A stretch of 64,000 nucleotides of DNA from JACCZX01 sp038216465. Lineage in GTDB: Bacteria; Pseudomonadota; Gammaproteobacteria; Burkholderiales; Burkholderiaceae_F. Position 1 is the first letter of the stretch. Each line of letters opens with the position of its first letter. This document shows, piece by piece, positions 53,493 to 61,842 of this stretch. A program made the position numbers and the translations under genes. The notes beneath the pieces are model-generated. The model had not been told where the DNA came from, did no database searches, and saw only the letters and a program-made list of their open reading frames with translations. The stretch spans positions 62,001 through 126,000 of the forward strand of contig JBBQQC010000002.1 of the NCBI GenBank assembly GCA_038216465.1, read 5' to 3'.

Positions 53493-55007
53493 ATGGGAAA
53501 GAGTGAACGGGTACTGGCCGACATCACGCACTGGATCGGCGGTCAGCGCGTGGCCGGCACCTCCGTGCGAAGCGGCAAGGTATTCAATCCAGCCAGCGGC
53601 GATGTCACCGGATCGGTGCGGTTCGCCGACGCCGCTGCCGTGGACGCGGCGGTTCAGGCGGCGCTCGGTGCATTGCCTGCATGGAGCGAGACGTCGCCCT
53701 CGAATCGGGCACGCGTGATGTTTCGCTTCAAGGAACTGATGGAGCGCCATCATGACGCGCTGGCTTCAGCCATCACGCACGAGCACGGCAAGGTGCTCAG
53801 CGATGCCAAGGGCGAAATCCAGCGCGGCATCGAGGTCGTCGAGTTCGCTTGCGGCGCGCCGCAGCTGCTGAAGACGCAGTTTTCGGACAACATCGGCGGC
53901 GGCATCGATAACTACTCGTTGCGCCAGCCGCTCGGCGTCGTCGCCGGCATCACTCCGTTTAATTTCCCGGCGATGGTGCCGATGTGGATGTTTCCGCTTG
54001 CTCTGGTGTGCGGCAACACGTTTGTGCTGAAGCCTTCGGAGCGCGATCCATCGGTATCGCTGATGCTCGCGAACCTGCTGCAGGAGGCGGGTTTGCCCGA
54101 TGGCGCGTTCAACGTCGTGCAAGGGGATAAGGAAGCGGTCGACGCGATCCTTGCGCACGCGGGCATTGCCGCGGTCAGTTTTGTAGGCTCGACACCGATT
54201 GCCCAGTACATCCAGGCCGAAGGCACGCGACACGGCAAGCGCGTGCAGGCGCTGGGCGGCGCTAAGAATCACATGGTGGTGCTGCCCGATGCGGACCTCG
54301 ACCACGCGGCCGATGCGCTGGTCGGTGCAGCGTACGGATCGGCCGGCGAACGTTGCATGGCGATATCGGTATGCGTCGCGGTCGGGGATATCGGTGACGC
54401 GCTGATCGACAAGTTGAAGTCTCGGATCGGTGCGTTGCGAATCGCCGACGGCATGAATGCAAAGGCTGACATTGGGCCGCTGGTGACCGCCGCGCATCGC
54501 GATAAAGTGCTCGGCTACATCGATCACGGCGTTGCCGACGGCGCGCGCATCGTGTGCGACGGCCGCACCCACGAAGCAGCGGCCCAGGCCGGATTTTTTC
54601 TCGGCGCCACGTTATTCGATCGGGTCGAACCGGCGATGCGTATCTACCGCGAGGAGATCTTCGGACCGGTGCTGTGCGTGCTGCGCGTGCCCGACCTGTC
54701 GTCAGCGCTCAACCTGGTCAACTCGCACGAATACGGCAACGGCGTGGCTTGCTACACGGCCGACGGCGGCACAGCGCGCGAATTTGCCCGCAACGTGCAG
54801 GCGGGCATGGTCGGCATCAACGTGCCGATTCCGGTGCCGATGGCGTTTCATTCTTTCGGCGGCTGGAAGCGATCGATGTTCGGCGATCACCACGCGTATG
54901 GAGAAGAGGCGATCCGCTTCTATACCCGCTACAAGTCCGTGATGCAGCGCTGGCCCGACGCGGGCAAAAGCAAGGGACCGGAGTTCGCGATGCCGGTGAA
55001 TAAATAA
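53493..55007 (+). CDS. mmsA: CoA-acylating methylmalonate-/malonate-semialdehyde dehydrogenase
   Basis: A 504-residue aldehyde dehydrogenase of the MmsA/IolA type, which converts malonate or methylmalonate semialdehyde with CoA and NAD to acetyl- or propionyl-CoA plus CO2. Typical features: WIGGQRVAGTSVRSGKVFNP, PLGVVAGITPFNFPAMVPMWM, FVGSTPIAQYI, and the catalytic Cys in GSAGERCMAISV (about residue 288), plus the end NVPIPVPMAFHSFGGWK. It is the last step expected after the IolC/aldolase fusion. It lies 30 bp after the ABC-like gene on the livMGF strand. Confidence 0.94.
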   Translation: MGKSERVLADITHWIGGQRVAGTSVRSGKVFNPASGDVTGSVRFADAAAVDAAVQAALGALPAWSETSPSNRARVMFRFKELMERHHDALASAITHEHGKVLSDAKGEIQRGIEVVEFACGAPQLLKTQFSDNIGGGIDNYSLRQPLGVVAGITPFNFPAMVPMWMFPLALVCGNTFVLKPSERDPSVSLMLANLLQEAGLPDGAFNVVQGDKEAVDAILAHAGIAAVSFVGSTPIAQYIQAEGTRHGKRVQALGGAKNHMVVLPDADLDHAADALVGAAYGSAGERCMAISVCVAVGDIGDALIDKLKSRIGALRIADGMNAKADIGPLVTAAHRDKVLGYIDHGVADGARIVCDGRTHEAAAQAGFFLGATLFDRVEPAMRIYREEIFGPVLCVLRVPDLSSALNLVNSHEYGNGVACYTADGGTAREFARNVQAGMVGINVPIPVPMAFHSFGGWKRSMFGDHHAYGEEAIRFYTRYKSVMQRWPDAGKSKGPEFAMPVNK

Positions 55008-55070
55008 TCGTTTCATCGGCAGGTACGACCGGCGCAAAGGCGCCGTTGTTAACAACCGAGAGAGGAAAAG

Positions 55071-55631
55071 ATGAAAACCGGAACATGCCTTGCGGTGGCT
55101 TCGATGATGTCACTGGTATGGATGACGCCCGCGCACGCGGCAGATGCCGCTGCGCAAAAGGCGGAATTGAAGAAGATGTGCAACGAAGCGCTCGCAACCC
55201 TCTACAAGGCGAAGCCGGAAACCAAGGTGGAGGTGGGCAAAGCGCCCGGCTACGGATGTTTTTCCAGTTTCGGTGTGTCGTTCATTCTCGGCGGCGCGGG
55301 TGGGCGCGGGCTGGTGCATAACAACGGCACCAAGAAAGACACTTACATGAATATGGGTCAGGCCACCGCAGGCCTGGATGTCGGCATCAAAGAATATCGC
55401 GAGGTTCTTGTGTTCAGAGACGCGGCGACGATGATGAAATTTGTCGACACGGGTTGGGAATTCGGAGGCACCGCCGGTGCTTCGGCTGCGATCGAGGGCA
55501 AGGGCGGCACGAAAGAGGTTGGCGAGCTGAATAATCCGCCGATCCAGGTTTATCCGATGACACGCACCGGGCTTTCGGCGGGCGTGGCAGCGGGGGGACG
55601 CAAGTACTGGAAGGACAAGGACCTGAATTAG
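55071..55631 (+). CDS. Exported SYLF (YSC84-like) domain protein
   Basis: A 186-residue protein with a signal peptide (about residues 1-23, ending PAHA). The mature domain has SYLF/YSC84 features: ALATLYKAKPETKVEVGKAPGYGCFSSFG, GGRGLVHNN, and TYMNMGQATAGLDVGIKEYREVLVF. Such domains bind lipids; bacterial members are envelope proteins of unclear role. A strong GAGAGGAAAAG ribosome site precedes the ATG. It lies 63 bp after mmsA but is probably an independent gene, as its content is unrelated. It converges with comM over a 65-bp gap. Confidence 0.87.
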   Translation: MKTGTCLAVASMMSLVWMTPAHAADAAAQKAELKKMCNEALATLYKAKPETKVEVGKAPGYGCFSSFGVSFILGGAGGRGLVHNNGTKKDTYMNMGQATAGLDVGIKEYREVLVFRDAATMMKFVDTGWEFGGTAGASAAIEGKGGTKEVGELNNPPIQVYPMTRTGLSAGVAAGGRKYWKDKDLN

Positions 55632-55696
55632 GCGCTGCGCGAACCGCGACAACAAGATGCTCTATGTTGTACGGGTGCCCCTTGGGTCGAGTTAAA

Positions 55697-57241
55697 TCAA
55701 ACCTCGCGCAGCGAACGCCGGTACTGAATCGCTTCTGCAACGTGTGATGTTGCGAGCTCGCTGGCGCCGGCCAGATCCGCGATCGTGCGCGACACTTTCA
55801 GCACGCGGTGATACGCGCGCATCGACCAGCCGAGTCGAACCGCGGCGGCATGCAGCAGCTGCTTGACCGCTCCGGTGACGGTGCAGATTTGATCGATCTC
55901 GGCCGGCTGCAGGTGGTCGTTCAGCTTGCCTTGGCGCGATAGCGCCCGGTTGTAGGCCTTGCGCACGCGCTCGGCGACGTAGCGCGTTGGCTCGCCGTCG
56001 CCCATTGCAATCAGCTCATCTTCGGTGAACGACGACACTTCGACACGCATGTCGATGCGGTCGAGAAGCGGGCCCGAGATACGGTCCTGATAGCGCGCGA
56101 CCAAGTCGGGCGTACAGCGACAAGCAATCGTCTTGTGGCCGAAGTATCCGCACGGGCATGGGTTCATCGCTGCGATCAATTGAAACTTTGCAGGGAACTC
56201 GACCTGTCGCGCGGCACGTGAAACGGTGATGCGACCCGACTCGAGCGGCTGCCGCATTGCTTCGAGCACGCGTCGTTCGAACTCGGGTAACTCATCGAGA
56301 AAAAGGACGCCGTGGTGCGCGAGCGATATTTCGCCTGGTAACGGCGGATTGCCGCCACCCACCAGTGCGACCGCACTGGCCGTGTGATGCGGAGAGCGGT
56401 AGATGCGCGTGGCCCAGCGCTGAGTGGCGAACTGCCCGACCAGAGATAGCACTGCGGCCGATTCGAGCGCCTCATCAGTCGTCATCGGCGGCAGAACTCC
56501 GGCGAACCGCTGCGCGAGCATCGTCTTGCCGGTTCCCGGCGGACCGACCATCAGTGCGCTGTGGCCGCCGGCCGCGGCGATTTCGAGCGCGCGCCGCGCC
56601 GCCAGCTGTCCTTTAACGTCGAACATGTCGGGATAAGTCGGCGGCGTCAGGCGCACCATCGCCTGGTGAACTTCGATCCGCTTCGCATCGGCTTCGCCGG
56701 AATCAGCGCGCAGGTGCTCGACGACCTGCAGCAATGTTTTCGCCGGATAGATGGGAACGTGCCCGACCAGTGCCGCCTCATCGGCGCTTTCATACGGCAC
56801 GACAAAACCGCGCGGGGCTTTTTCCGCGCCGTCTTTTTCGCCGGCGGCCAGCGTCACCGCATACGCCATCGCCAGTGTTCCGCGCACCGGCCGCAGTTCG
56901 CCTGACAAAGACAACTCGCCCGCGAACTCATAGCGGTCGAGCACGCGCGCCGGCAGTTGCCCGGTCGCGGCGAGAATCCCGAGCGCGATCGGCAGGTCGA
57001 AGCGGCCCGATTCTTTCGGCAGATCGGCCGGCGCCAGATTCACCGTGATGCGGCGCATCGGAAAATCGAACCGGCTGTTCTGCAGGGCCGCGCGCACCCG
57101 CTCGCGCGCCTCGCGGACTTCGGTATCGGGCAATCCGACCAGCGTGAACGCCGGCAGCCCGTTGGCGAGATGCACTTCGACCGTGACTTCGGGCGCCGAC
57201 ATTCCCGCCAGACCGCGGCTGCGAACGACCGCCAGTGTCAT
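55697..57241 (-). CDS. comM: YifB/ComM family Mg-chelatase-like AAA+ ATPase
   Basis: A 514-residue ComM protein, a branch-migration helicase that helps integrate transforming DNA. The N-terminal Lon-like domain starts LAVVRSRGLAGMSAPEVTVEVHLANG. The AAA+ core has Walker A GPPGTGKTMLAQRFAG, Walker B GVLFLDELPEF and a C-terminal helical lid; a zinc-type cluster CPCGYFGHKTIACRCTP sits between. Sensor Arg motif SGPLLDRIDMRVEV follows. Its presence with dprA in this window is consistent with competence. It diverges from the nuclease-like gene. Confidence 0.95.
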   Translation of the reverse strand: MTLAVVRSRGLAGMSAPEVTVEVHLANGLPAFTLVGLPDTEVREARERVRAALQNSRFDFPMRRITVNLAPADLPKESGRFDLPIALGILAATGQLPARVLDRYEFAGELSLSGELRPVRGTLAMAYAVTLAAGEKDGAEKAPRGFVVPYESADEAALVGHVPIYPAKTLLQVVEHLRADSGEADAKRIEVHQAMVRLTPPTYPDMFDVKGQLAARRALEIAAAGGHSALMVGPPGTGKTMLAQRFAGVLPPMTTDEALESAAVLSLVGQFATQRWATRIYRSPHHTASAVALVGGGNPPLPGEISLAHHGVLFLDELPEFERRVLEAMRQPLESGRITVSRAARQVEFPAKFQLIAAMNPCPCGYFGHKTIACRCTPDLVARYQDRISGPLLDRIDMRVEVSSFTEDELIAMGDGEPTRYVAERVRKAYNRALSRQGKLNDHLQPAEIDQICTVTGAVKQLLHAAAVRLGWSMRAYHRVLKVSRTIADLAGASELATSHVAEAIQYRRSLREV

Positions 57242-57578
57242 CGCAACGGTTTCATCGAGGCACGGGCTGCGCAGGCATGGCGCGCGATTCTATCGGCGAG
57301 CGGCGTTCCGCTGCTGACAAAAACGCATCTTGGACGCGTCTGACAAGCGCGTCGCACGCGACACTTGCGGCCTAAACCGTTCACGCGATAGGCGCGGCAC
57401 TCCGCGGTGTCGCAGGCGGCGCACGCATCCCTCGTTTGGGGTGCGGCACAGCCTGATCGGACGAAGGAAAAATGGCCAGTTTGGGCTGATATTCGGGTGG
57501 GGATGGCCCACGGCAACGTGGCACGATACAGTCACGGCTTTCGATCGATTCGCTCACAACCACCGAACACGCGCGTTA
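57242..57578. other. Intergenic region between comM and the nuclease-like gene
   Basis: This 337-bp gap is divergent from comM. I see no RNA gene or clear promoter. A GAAGGA ribosome site at 57463-57468 precedes a five-codon reading frame (ATG at 57472, stop at 57487-57489), which could be a leader peptide or chance. The downstream gene frame stays open through the whole gap but with rare codons, and a GTG at 57441 is an alternative start. Confidence 0.4.
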
Positions 57579-58532
57579 GTGTCAACGTTTCTTCTCGCCA
57601 TTGTCGTCTTCGTCACGCTGACCGGCTTATACGTCTGGGTTCAGCGCCGCGCGCGATCGATTCGCGAACAGTCGGCTAAACGCGAGCACAGTGCAATGGC
57701 GCTGATGCTGGCCGGCGGCCAACTGGAAGAAGATCACCCACTTGAAGCTGCTGAGTCTGTGAAGCCGAAGATCGTCGGACGATTACTTGAAGACGATCCC
57801 GCCGAGAAGGCCGCGGCCGCCGCGCGCCATGCCGCTGCGCGCAATGCCTCCGGCGCCGAAAAGGCACGCGAACTGCCGCCGCTGGAGTACGGCCACGCGA
57901 AGCCGGAGGTCAGATCGCGTAGCAAATCGAAGCACGGAAGCTCGCAGAACGGAGCGCACCGCTCGCCTCCGGCTGCCCCTGCCGCCGACACGATGGACCC
58001 CATCGACGATCTGATTTCGCAGATCATGGTGCAGGAGCCTGAAGCGCACACGCGCTCGCGCACCGCCGCGCCGCCTGCCTTGACGAAGGAGTCGCAAGCC
58101 AAGCCGGCAAAACCCCTACGTGAATCGATTTCGCCGGGGGTGCCGCTACGCGAGCTGGTACTGGCATGGTATGAGTCGCGCGGCTACCGGGGCTCGCCGG
58201 CATCCCCTGCGGTCTGGCCGATCGAGCTCGTACTGCGCCACCGGGAAGACGCTGCGCGCGCCTATGCTTTCGTCGTGCAAAACGATCATGTATCAGTCGA
58301 TCGCATCACTGCGCTCATTGAACAGGCACGCGAGATCGGAATGATGCGTGTCGCGGTCATTGCCGAAGCCGGCTATGAAAGCGCCGCCAAGGAAATCGCA
58401 AAGCGGCGCCACGTACGGTTGATCGACCGCTCGGCGATGGAGGCCGAACTCTCCGAGCTGCAGTTGCCCACCGCGGCAAAAATCATCGCGCTCGCGCGCA
58501 AGCGCGCCGCCGCCGAATCGCCCACCGCCTAA
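57579..58532 (+). CDS. Membrane-anchored protein with degenerate Mrr-like nuclease-fold domain
   Basis: A 317-residue protein starting at a GTG. One hydrophobic segment at residues 3-23 (FLLAIVVFVTLTGLYVWV) is followed by a basic stretch, then a long low-complexity Ala/Lys/Ser-rich linker (about 50-190). The C-terminal 120 residues (LRELVLAWYESRGYRGS ... YAFVVQNDHVSVDRITALIEQAREIGMMRVAVIAEAGYESAAKEIAKRRHVRLID) have the strand order of Mrr-type restriction endonuclease folds, but the E-x-K catalytic pair seems replaced by Q-N-D. The stop overlaps the convergent ubiK stop by 4 bp. Start choice is uncertain; a GTG at 57441 would add 46 residues. Confidence 0.65.
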   Translation: MSTFLLAIVVFVTLTGLYVWVQRRARSIREQSAKREHSAMALMLAGGQLEEDHPLEAAESVKPKIVGRLLEDDPAEKAAAAARHAAARNASGAEKARELPPLEYGHAKPEVRSRSKSKHGSSQNGAHRSPPAAPAADTMDPIDDLISQIMVQEPEAHTRSRTAAPPALTKESQAKPAKPLRESISPGVPLRELVLAWYESRGYRGSPASPAVWPIELVLRHREDAARAYAFVVQNDHVSVDRITALIEQAREIGMMRVAVIAEAGYESAAKEIAKRRHVRLIDRSAMEAELSELQLPTAAKIIALARKRAAAESPTA

Positions 58533-58759
58533 CGCTTCTCGATTTCTGCGAGCCTGCGCTCCAGAGCCTCGAGCTTGGTGCGCGTTTTCGCAAGTACCTG
58601 GGTCTGCGTATCGAACTCTTCGCGCGTCACCAGCTCGAGCCGCGCGAACTGCTGCGTCAAAAGCGCCTTCATGTTCTTCTGCACATCGGCTGCCGGTGTG
58701 GTGCGCATCAGCGCGGCAAGTCGATCCTGTAAGTCGTCGAGAAAAGAAACCTTGTCCAT
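58529..58759 (-). CDS. ubiK: Ubiquinone biosynthesis accessory factor UbiK (BMFP family)
   Basis: A 76-residue, mainly helical protein of the UbiK/YqiC/BMFP family. It begins MDKVSFLDDLQDRLAALM and its C-terminal third is a coiled coil (REEFDTQTQVLAKTRTKLEALERRLAEIE) that trimerises. UbiK assists UbiJ in aerobic ubiquinone synthesis, probably binding lipids. It is placed just downstream of the TorF-glnK-amtB region on the opposite strand, with the 200-bp gap between holding the sigma-54 promoter of that operon. It converges with the nuclease-fold gene. Confidence 0.92.
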   Translation of the reverse strand: MDKVSFLDDLQDRLAALMRTTPAADVQKNMKALLTQQFARLELVTREEFDTQTQVLAKTRTKLEALERRLAEIEKR

Positions 58760-58807
58760 GTCCGCGAATTTAGCCTATCGGCGAAGCGGCGCGGACGCTC
58801 TGAACGT

Positions 58808-58821
58808 GTGCGTCGACGCAC
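58808..58821. promoter_or_regulatory. Palindrome upstream of sigma-54 promoter
   Basis: GTGCGTCGACGCAC is a perfect 14-bp palindrome about 85 bp upstream of the -24 element. This is the distance at which enhancer-binding proteins such as NtrC act. Half-sites (GTGCG) differ from the best NtrC consensus (TGCACC-N5-GGTGCA), so the binding protein is not certain. Confidence 0.4.
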
Positions 58822-58892
58822 TGCCAGCGTGCAGCGGTACGGCGATCGGCGTTCGTTTGCACTGCGATCGAGCATTTTCGCGCTGCAACAAT

Positions 58893-58908
58893 TGGCATGC
58901 ATGTTGCG
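58893..58908 (+). promoter_or_regulatory. Sigma-54 (RpoN) promoter for torF-glnK-amtB
   Basis: TGGCATG-CATG-TTGCG fits the -24/-12 consensus TGGCACG-N4-TTGCW, with GG and GC at the required spacing and two mismatches in all (C to T, W to G). It lies 51 bp upstream of the TorF porin ATG, just ahead of glnK and amtB, whose orthologues are often NtrC/sigma-54 controlled. I consider this a good prediction. Confidence 0.8.
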
Positions 58909-58959
58909 TAGAGCCTATCGATTCGATTTTCCTAAATCAACATCGGACGAGGGAAATAA

Positions 58960-59754
58960 ATGAGAACAGCGCTAGTTGTCTGCGCTTTTGCAATAGGTAT
59001 CGCTCCATTCGGAGTTATGGCGCAGACAGATAAACCGGAGCCGGAATTCACGATCAGCGGTAACGCCGGACTGTTTAGCGACTACCGGTTCCGGGGCTTC
59101 ACACAGACTGATTACAAGCCCGCGTTTCAGGGCGGGTTCGACTTTGCTCACAAGTCCGGGTTCTATGTTGGCAACTGGAACTCGAACGTCGAGCAATTGT
59201 TATACAACGGCGCGTCGCTCGAGATGGATTTCTATGGCGGCTACAAGACGACTTTCGGCGACTTCGGCCTCGACGTGGGCGTGCTCTATTACTACTACCC
59301 CGGCACGCATAAGGTGAAGCCTGGCATCGATGCGAAGAATTTCGAGGCCTATATCGGCGGCTCTTATGGCCCGGTGTCGCTGAAATACTTCTATTCGTTC
59401 ACCGATTTTTTCGGTCTGAACAGCGATGCGTTTGCAGCGGGCACCGTACCGCCAGGCGTCGCCACCAAGGGCTCGCAGTACGTTGACCTGTCCGTGACCG
59501 TTCCGTTCGACGGTGGCTGGTCGGTCATCGGGCATGTCGGATATCAGAAGATCGAGAACCTGAAGCGATTTGGCGCCAGCAAAGACAGTTACGTCGACTA
59601 CAAGCTCGGCGTAAATTACGACATCGCAGGTTCGGGCTGGGTGGCCGGGGCGGCAGTGGTCGCGACCAGCGAGAAGAACCTGTTTACCGTCGGCGATCTG
59701 TCCGAGGGCGGTGGCAGGACACGCGCAGTCTTGTCGCTGTCAAAAACATTCTGA
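58960..59754 (+). CDS. TorF family putative porin
   Basis: A 264-residue outer-membrane protein with a signal peptide (about residues 1-22, ending GVMAQ). The mature part is a beta-barrel pattern of alternating hydrophobic and aromatic strands; it starts FTISGNAGLFSDYRFRGFTQTD, and GGFDFAHKSGFYVGNWNSNV is the conserved family segment. It ends with a strand ending in SLSKTF, as barrel proteins do. This family is often encoded before glnK-amtB in betaproteobacteria and may admit ammonium or other nitrogen sources. It is preceded by the sigma-54 promoter. Confidence 0.9.
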   Translation: MRTALVVCAFAIGIAPFGVMAQTDKPEPEFTISGNAGLFSDYRFRGFTQTDYKPAFQGGFDFAHKSGFYVGNWNSNVEQLLYNGASLEMDFYGGYKTTFGDFGLDVGVLYYYYPGTHKVKPGIDAKNFEAYIGGSYGPVSLKYFYSFTDFFGLNSDAFAAGTVPPGVATKGSQYVDLSVTVPFDGGWSVIGHVGYQKIENLKRFGASKDSYVDYKLGVNYDIAGSGWVAGAAVVATSEKNLFTVGDLSEGGGRTRAVLSLSKTF

Positions 59755-59766
59755 GGCGGTCAATCG

Positions 59767-60105
59767 ATGAAACTAATCACAGCCGTTATCAAGCCGTTCA
59801 AGCTTGACGAGGTGCGCGAGGCGTTGTCCGCGGTCGGCGTGCAAGGCATCACGGTCACCGAAGTCAAAGGCTTTGGGCGCCAGAAAGGTCACACCGAGTT
59901 GTATCGGGGCGCCGAGTACGTCGTCGATTTCCTGCCGAAGGTCAAGATCGAAGCCGCCGTGTCCGAAGACATCGTGGAGCGCGCGATCGAAGCGATCGAA
60001 GCGTCCGCGCGTACCGGCAAGATCGGCGATGGCAAGGTATTTGTATTCGATCTCGAACATGTCGTTCGCATCCGAACCGGTGAAACCGGCAAGGAAGCGC
60101 TCTAA
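59767..60105 (+). CDS. glnK: P-II nitrogen regulatory protein GlnK
   Basis: A 112-residue P-II signalling protein. It begins MKLITAVIKPFKLDEVREAL; the T-loop has GRQKGHTELYRGAEYVVD with uridylylated Tyr at position 51, and the B-loop GKIGDGKVFVFDLEHVVRIRTGE is complete. P-II trimers bind ATP, ADP and 2-oxoglutarate and, as GlnK, plug the AmtB channel when nitrogen becomes plentiful. It is 12 bp after the porin gene and 16 bp before amtB, so all three share the sigma-54 promoter. Confidence 0.96.
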   Translation: MKLITAVIKPFKLDEVREALSAVGVQGITVTEVKGFGRQKGHTELYRGAEYVVDFLPKVKIEAAVSEDIVERAIEAIEASARTGKIGDGKVFVFDLEHVVRIRTGETGKEAL

Positions 60106-60121
60106 CCCGATGAGGATGACG

Positions 60122-61645
60122 ATGAAGAAACTGGTGGTCATGCTCCTCGCTGCGGGAGCGTTCGCAATCGGATCGCTGTCACCCGCGATCGCGCAGTACG
60201 AAAATCCCAAGCCCGGTGAGGCGGCCAAGTCCGACGCTGCGCCCGCGAAGGTCGAAGCCGCAACTCCAGCGGCTGCGGTTGCGCAGGCGCCGGCGGCTGC
60301 ACCCGCGGAAGCGCCTAAACCGCCGAACGTCAACAAAGGCGACACCGCATTCATGTACGCGGCGACGATGATGGTCATTCTGATGACGATTCCGGGGCTG
60401 GCGCTGTTCTACGGCGGCCTGGTGCGTTCGAAGAACATGCTGTCGGTGTTGATGCAGGTATTCGTTACGTTCTCGCTTATTGCGGTGCTGTGGATGCTGT
60501 ACGGCTACTCGCTGGCGTTCACCGGCAGTTCCCCATTCATCGGCGGACTGTCGAAAATGCTGCTCTCCGGCGTAACGCCCGAATCTGCGGCGGCGACATT
60601 CAGCAAGGACACTTACATCCCCGAGCTGATGTTCGTAGCGTTCCAGTGCACGTTTGCGGCCATCACGTGCGCGCTGATTGTCGGCGCGTATGCGGAGCGC
60701 ATGAAGTTTTCCGCGGTGCTGCTGTTCATGGCGCTGTGGTTCACGTTCAGCTATCTCCCGATGGCGCACATGGTGTGGTACTGGGATGGCCCCGACGCTA
60801 TCAAGGACGCCGCTTCGGAAGCGGCGGTCAAAGCAGCCGCGGGGTGGCTATGGGCAAAGGGGGCGCTTGACTTCGCCGGCGGCACCGTCGTGCACGTCAA
60901 CGCTGGTGTCGCGGGCCTGGTCGCGGCGTATGTGCTCGGAAGGCGAATTGGGTATGGCCGTGAATCGATGGCGCCGCACAACTTGACGCTGACGATGGTT
61001 GGTGCAGCGCTGCTGTGGGTCGGCTGGTTCGGTTTCAACGCAGGCTCGAACCTTGAAGCCAACGGCACGGCTGCGATGGCGTTCGTCAATACGCTGTTTG
61101 CGACCGCTGCAGCGGTCCTGACGTGGACGTTTACCGAGTGGATGATCAAGGGCAAGCCGTCGATGCTGGGCGGCGCCTCGGGCGCGGTCGCGGGCCTGGT
61201 GGCGATTACGCCGGCATGCGGCTTTGTTGGTGTGATCGGCGGCGTCGTCATTGGAGCGGTAGCCGGCGGTGCGTGTTTCTGGGGCGTCAGCAGCCTGAAG
61301 AAAATGCTCGGTGCCGATGACGCACTCGATGTCTTCGGCGTGCACGGAGTCGGCGGGATCACCGGCGCGCTGCTGACCGGCGTGTTTGCGGCGCCTTCGC
61401 TCGGCGGACTCGGCGTGTGCAACTACATCACCAACAAATGCGGCGACGCAGCCGATTTTCCGGGTATCGGCGCGCAAGTTTGGATTCAGCTGCAAGCGGT
61501 GCTGACCGCGATTGTCCTATCGGGAATCGTATCGTTCGTCGCTTTGCTGATTGTCAAGATGATCGTCGGCGTCAGGGTCAATGAGGAGGAAGAGCGCGAA
61601 GGACTCGATACGACCTATCACGGCGAATCGGCGTACAAGATGTAA
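60122..61645 (+). CDS. amtB: Ammonium transporter AmtB
   Basis: A 507-residue ammonium channel with a signal peptide (about residues 1-23) and an Ala/Pro-rich exported linker of about 45 residues before the first helix. The pore region shows PGLALFYGGLVRSKNML, DFAGGTVVHVNAG (with pore Asp and first His) and FGVHGVGGITGALL (second His). Eleven hydrophobic segments fit the family. I start at the third of three in-frame ATGs (60122), with GAGG 6 bp upstream; earlier ones at 60110 and 60116 are possible. A strong terminator follows. GlnK, encoded just upstream, regulates it. Confidence 0.95.
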   Translation: MKKLVVMLLAAGAFAIGSLSPAIAQYENPKPGEAAKSDAAPAKVEAATPAAAVAQAPAAAPAEAPKPPNVNKGDTAFMYAATMMVILMTIPGLALFYGGLVRSKNMLSVLMQVFVTFSLIAVLWMLYGYSLAFTGSSPFIGGLSKMLLSGVTPESAAATFSKDTYIPELMFVAFQCTFAAITCALIVGAYAERMKFSAVLLFMALWFTFSYLPMAHMVWYWDGPDAIKDAASEAAVKAAAGWLWAKGALDFAGGTVVHVNAGVAGLVAAYVLGRRIGYGRESMAPHNLTLTMVGAALLWVGWFGFNAGSNLEANGTAAMAFVNTLFATAAAVLTWTFTEWMIKGKPSMLGGASGAVAGLVAITPACGFVGVIGGVVIGAVAGGACFWGVSSLKKMLGADDALDVFGVHGVGGITGALLTGVFAAPSLGGLGVCNYITNKCGDAADFPGIGAQVWIQLQAVLTAIVLSGIVSFVALLIVKMIVGVRVNEEEEREGLDTTYHGESAYKM

Positions 61646-61753
61646 GTGCAGGCGCGCGCGAGAACGGCGCGCGTGTGCTTGGATGGTTGTGTCTCCCTAG
61701 CTCGCCGGACCGCAATCGCGGCCCACGTACCGAACGTACAGGCGGACTTTTCC

Positions 61754-61784
61754 GGGCACCTCATTGCGAGGTGCCCTTTTTTTT
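61754..61784 (+). terminator. Rho-independent terminator of torF-glnK-amtB
   Basis: A perfect 9-bp stem (GGGCACCTC with GAGGTGCCC) with a 5-nt loop is followed immediately by eight T. It lies 109 bp after the amtB stop and before the next gene on the same strand. Confidence 0.93.
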
Positions 61785-61842
61785 GGCGTGCTGTCGTTGC
61801 GCTTAGTATTGTGTGGATGATCAACCGCGTGGCGGCTAACTC

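Noticed and set aside
59804..60121. Upstream extension of the amtB frame across glnK
   Set aside because: It is glnK read in the wrong frame; the signal peptide begins at 60122.
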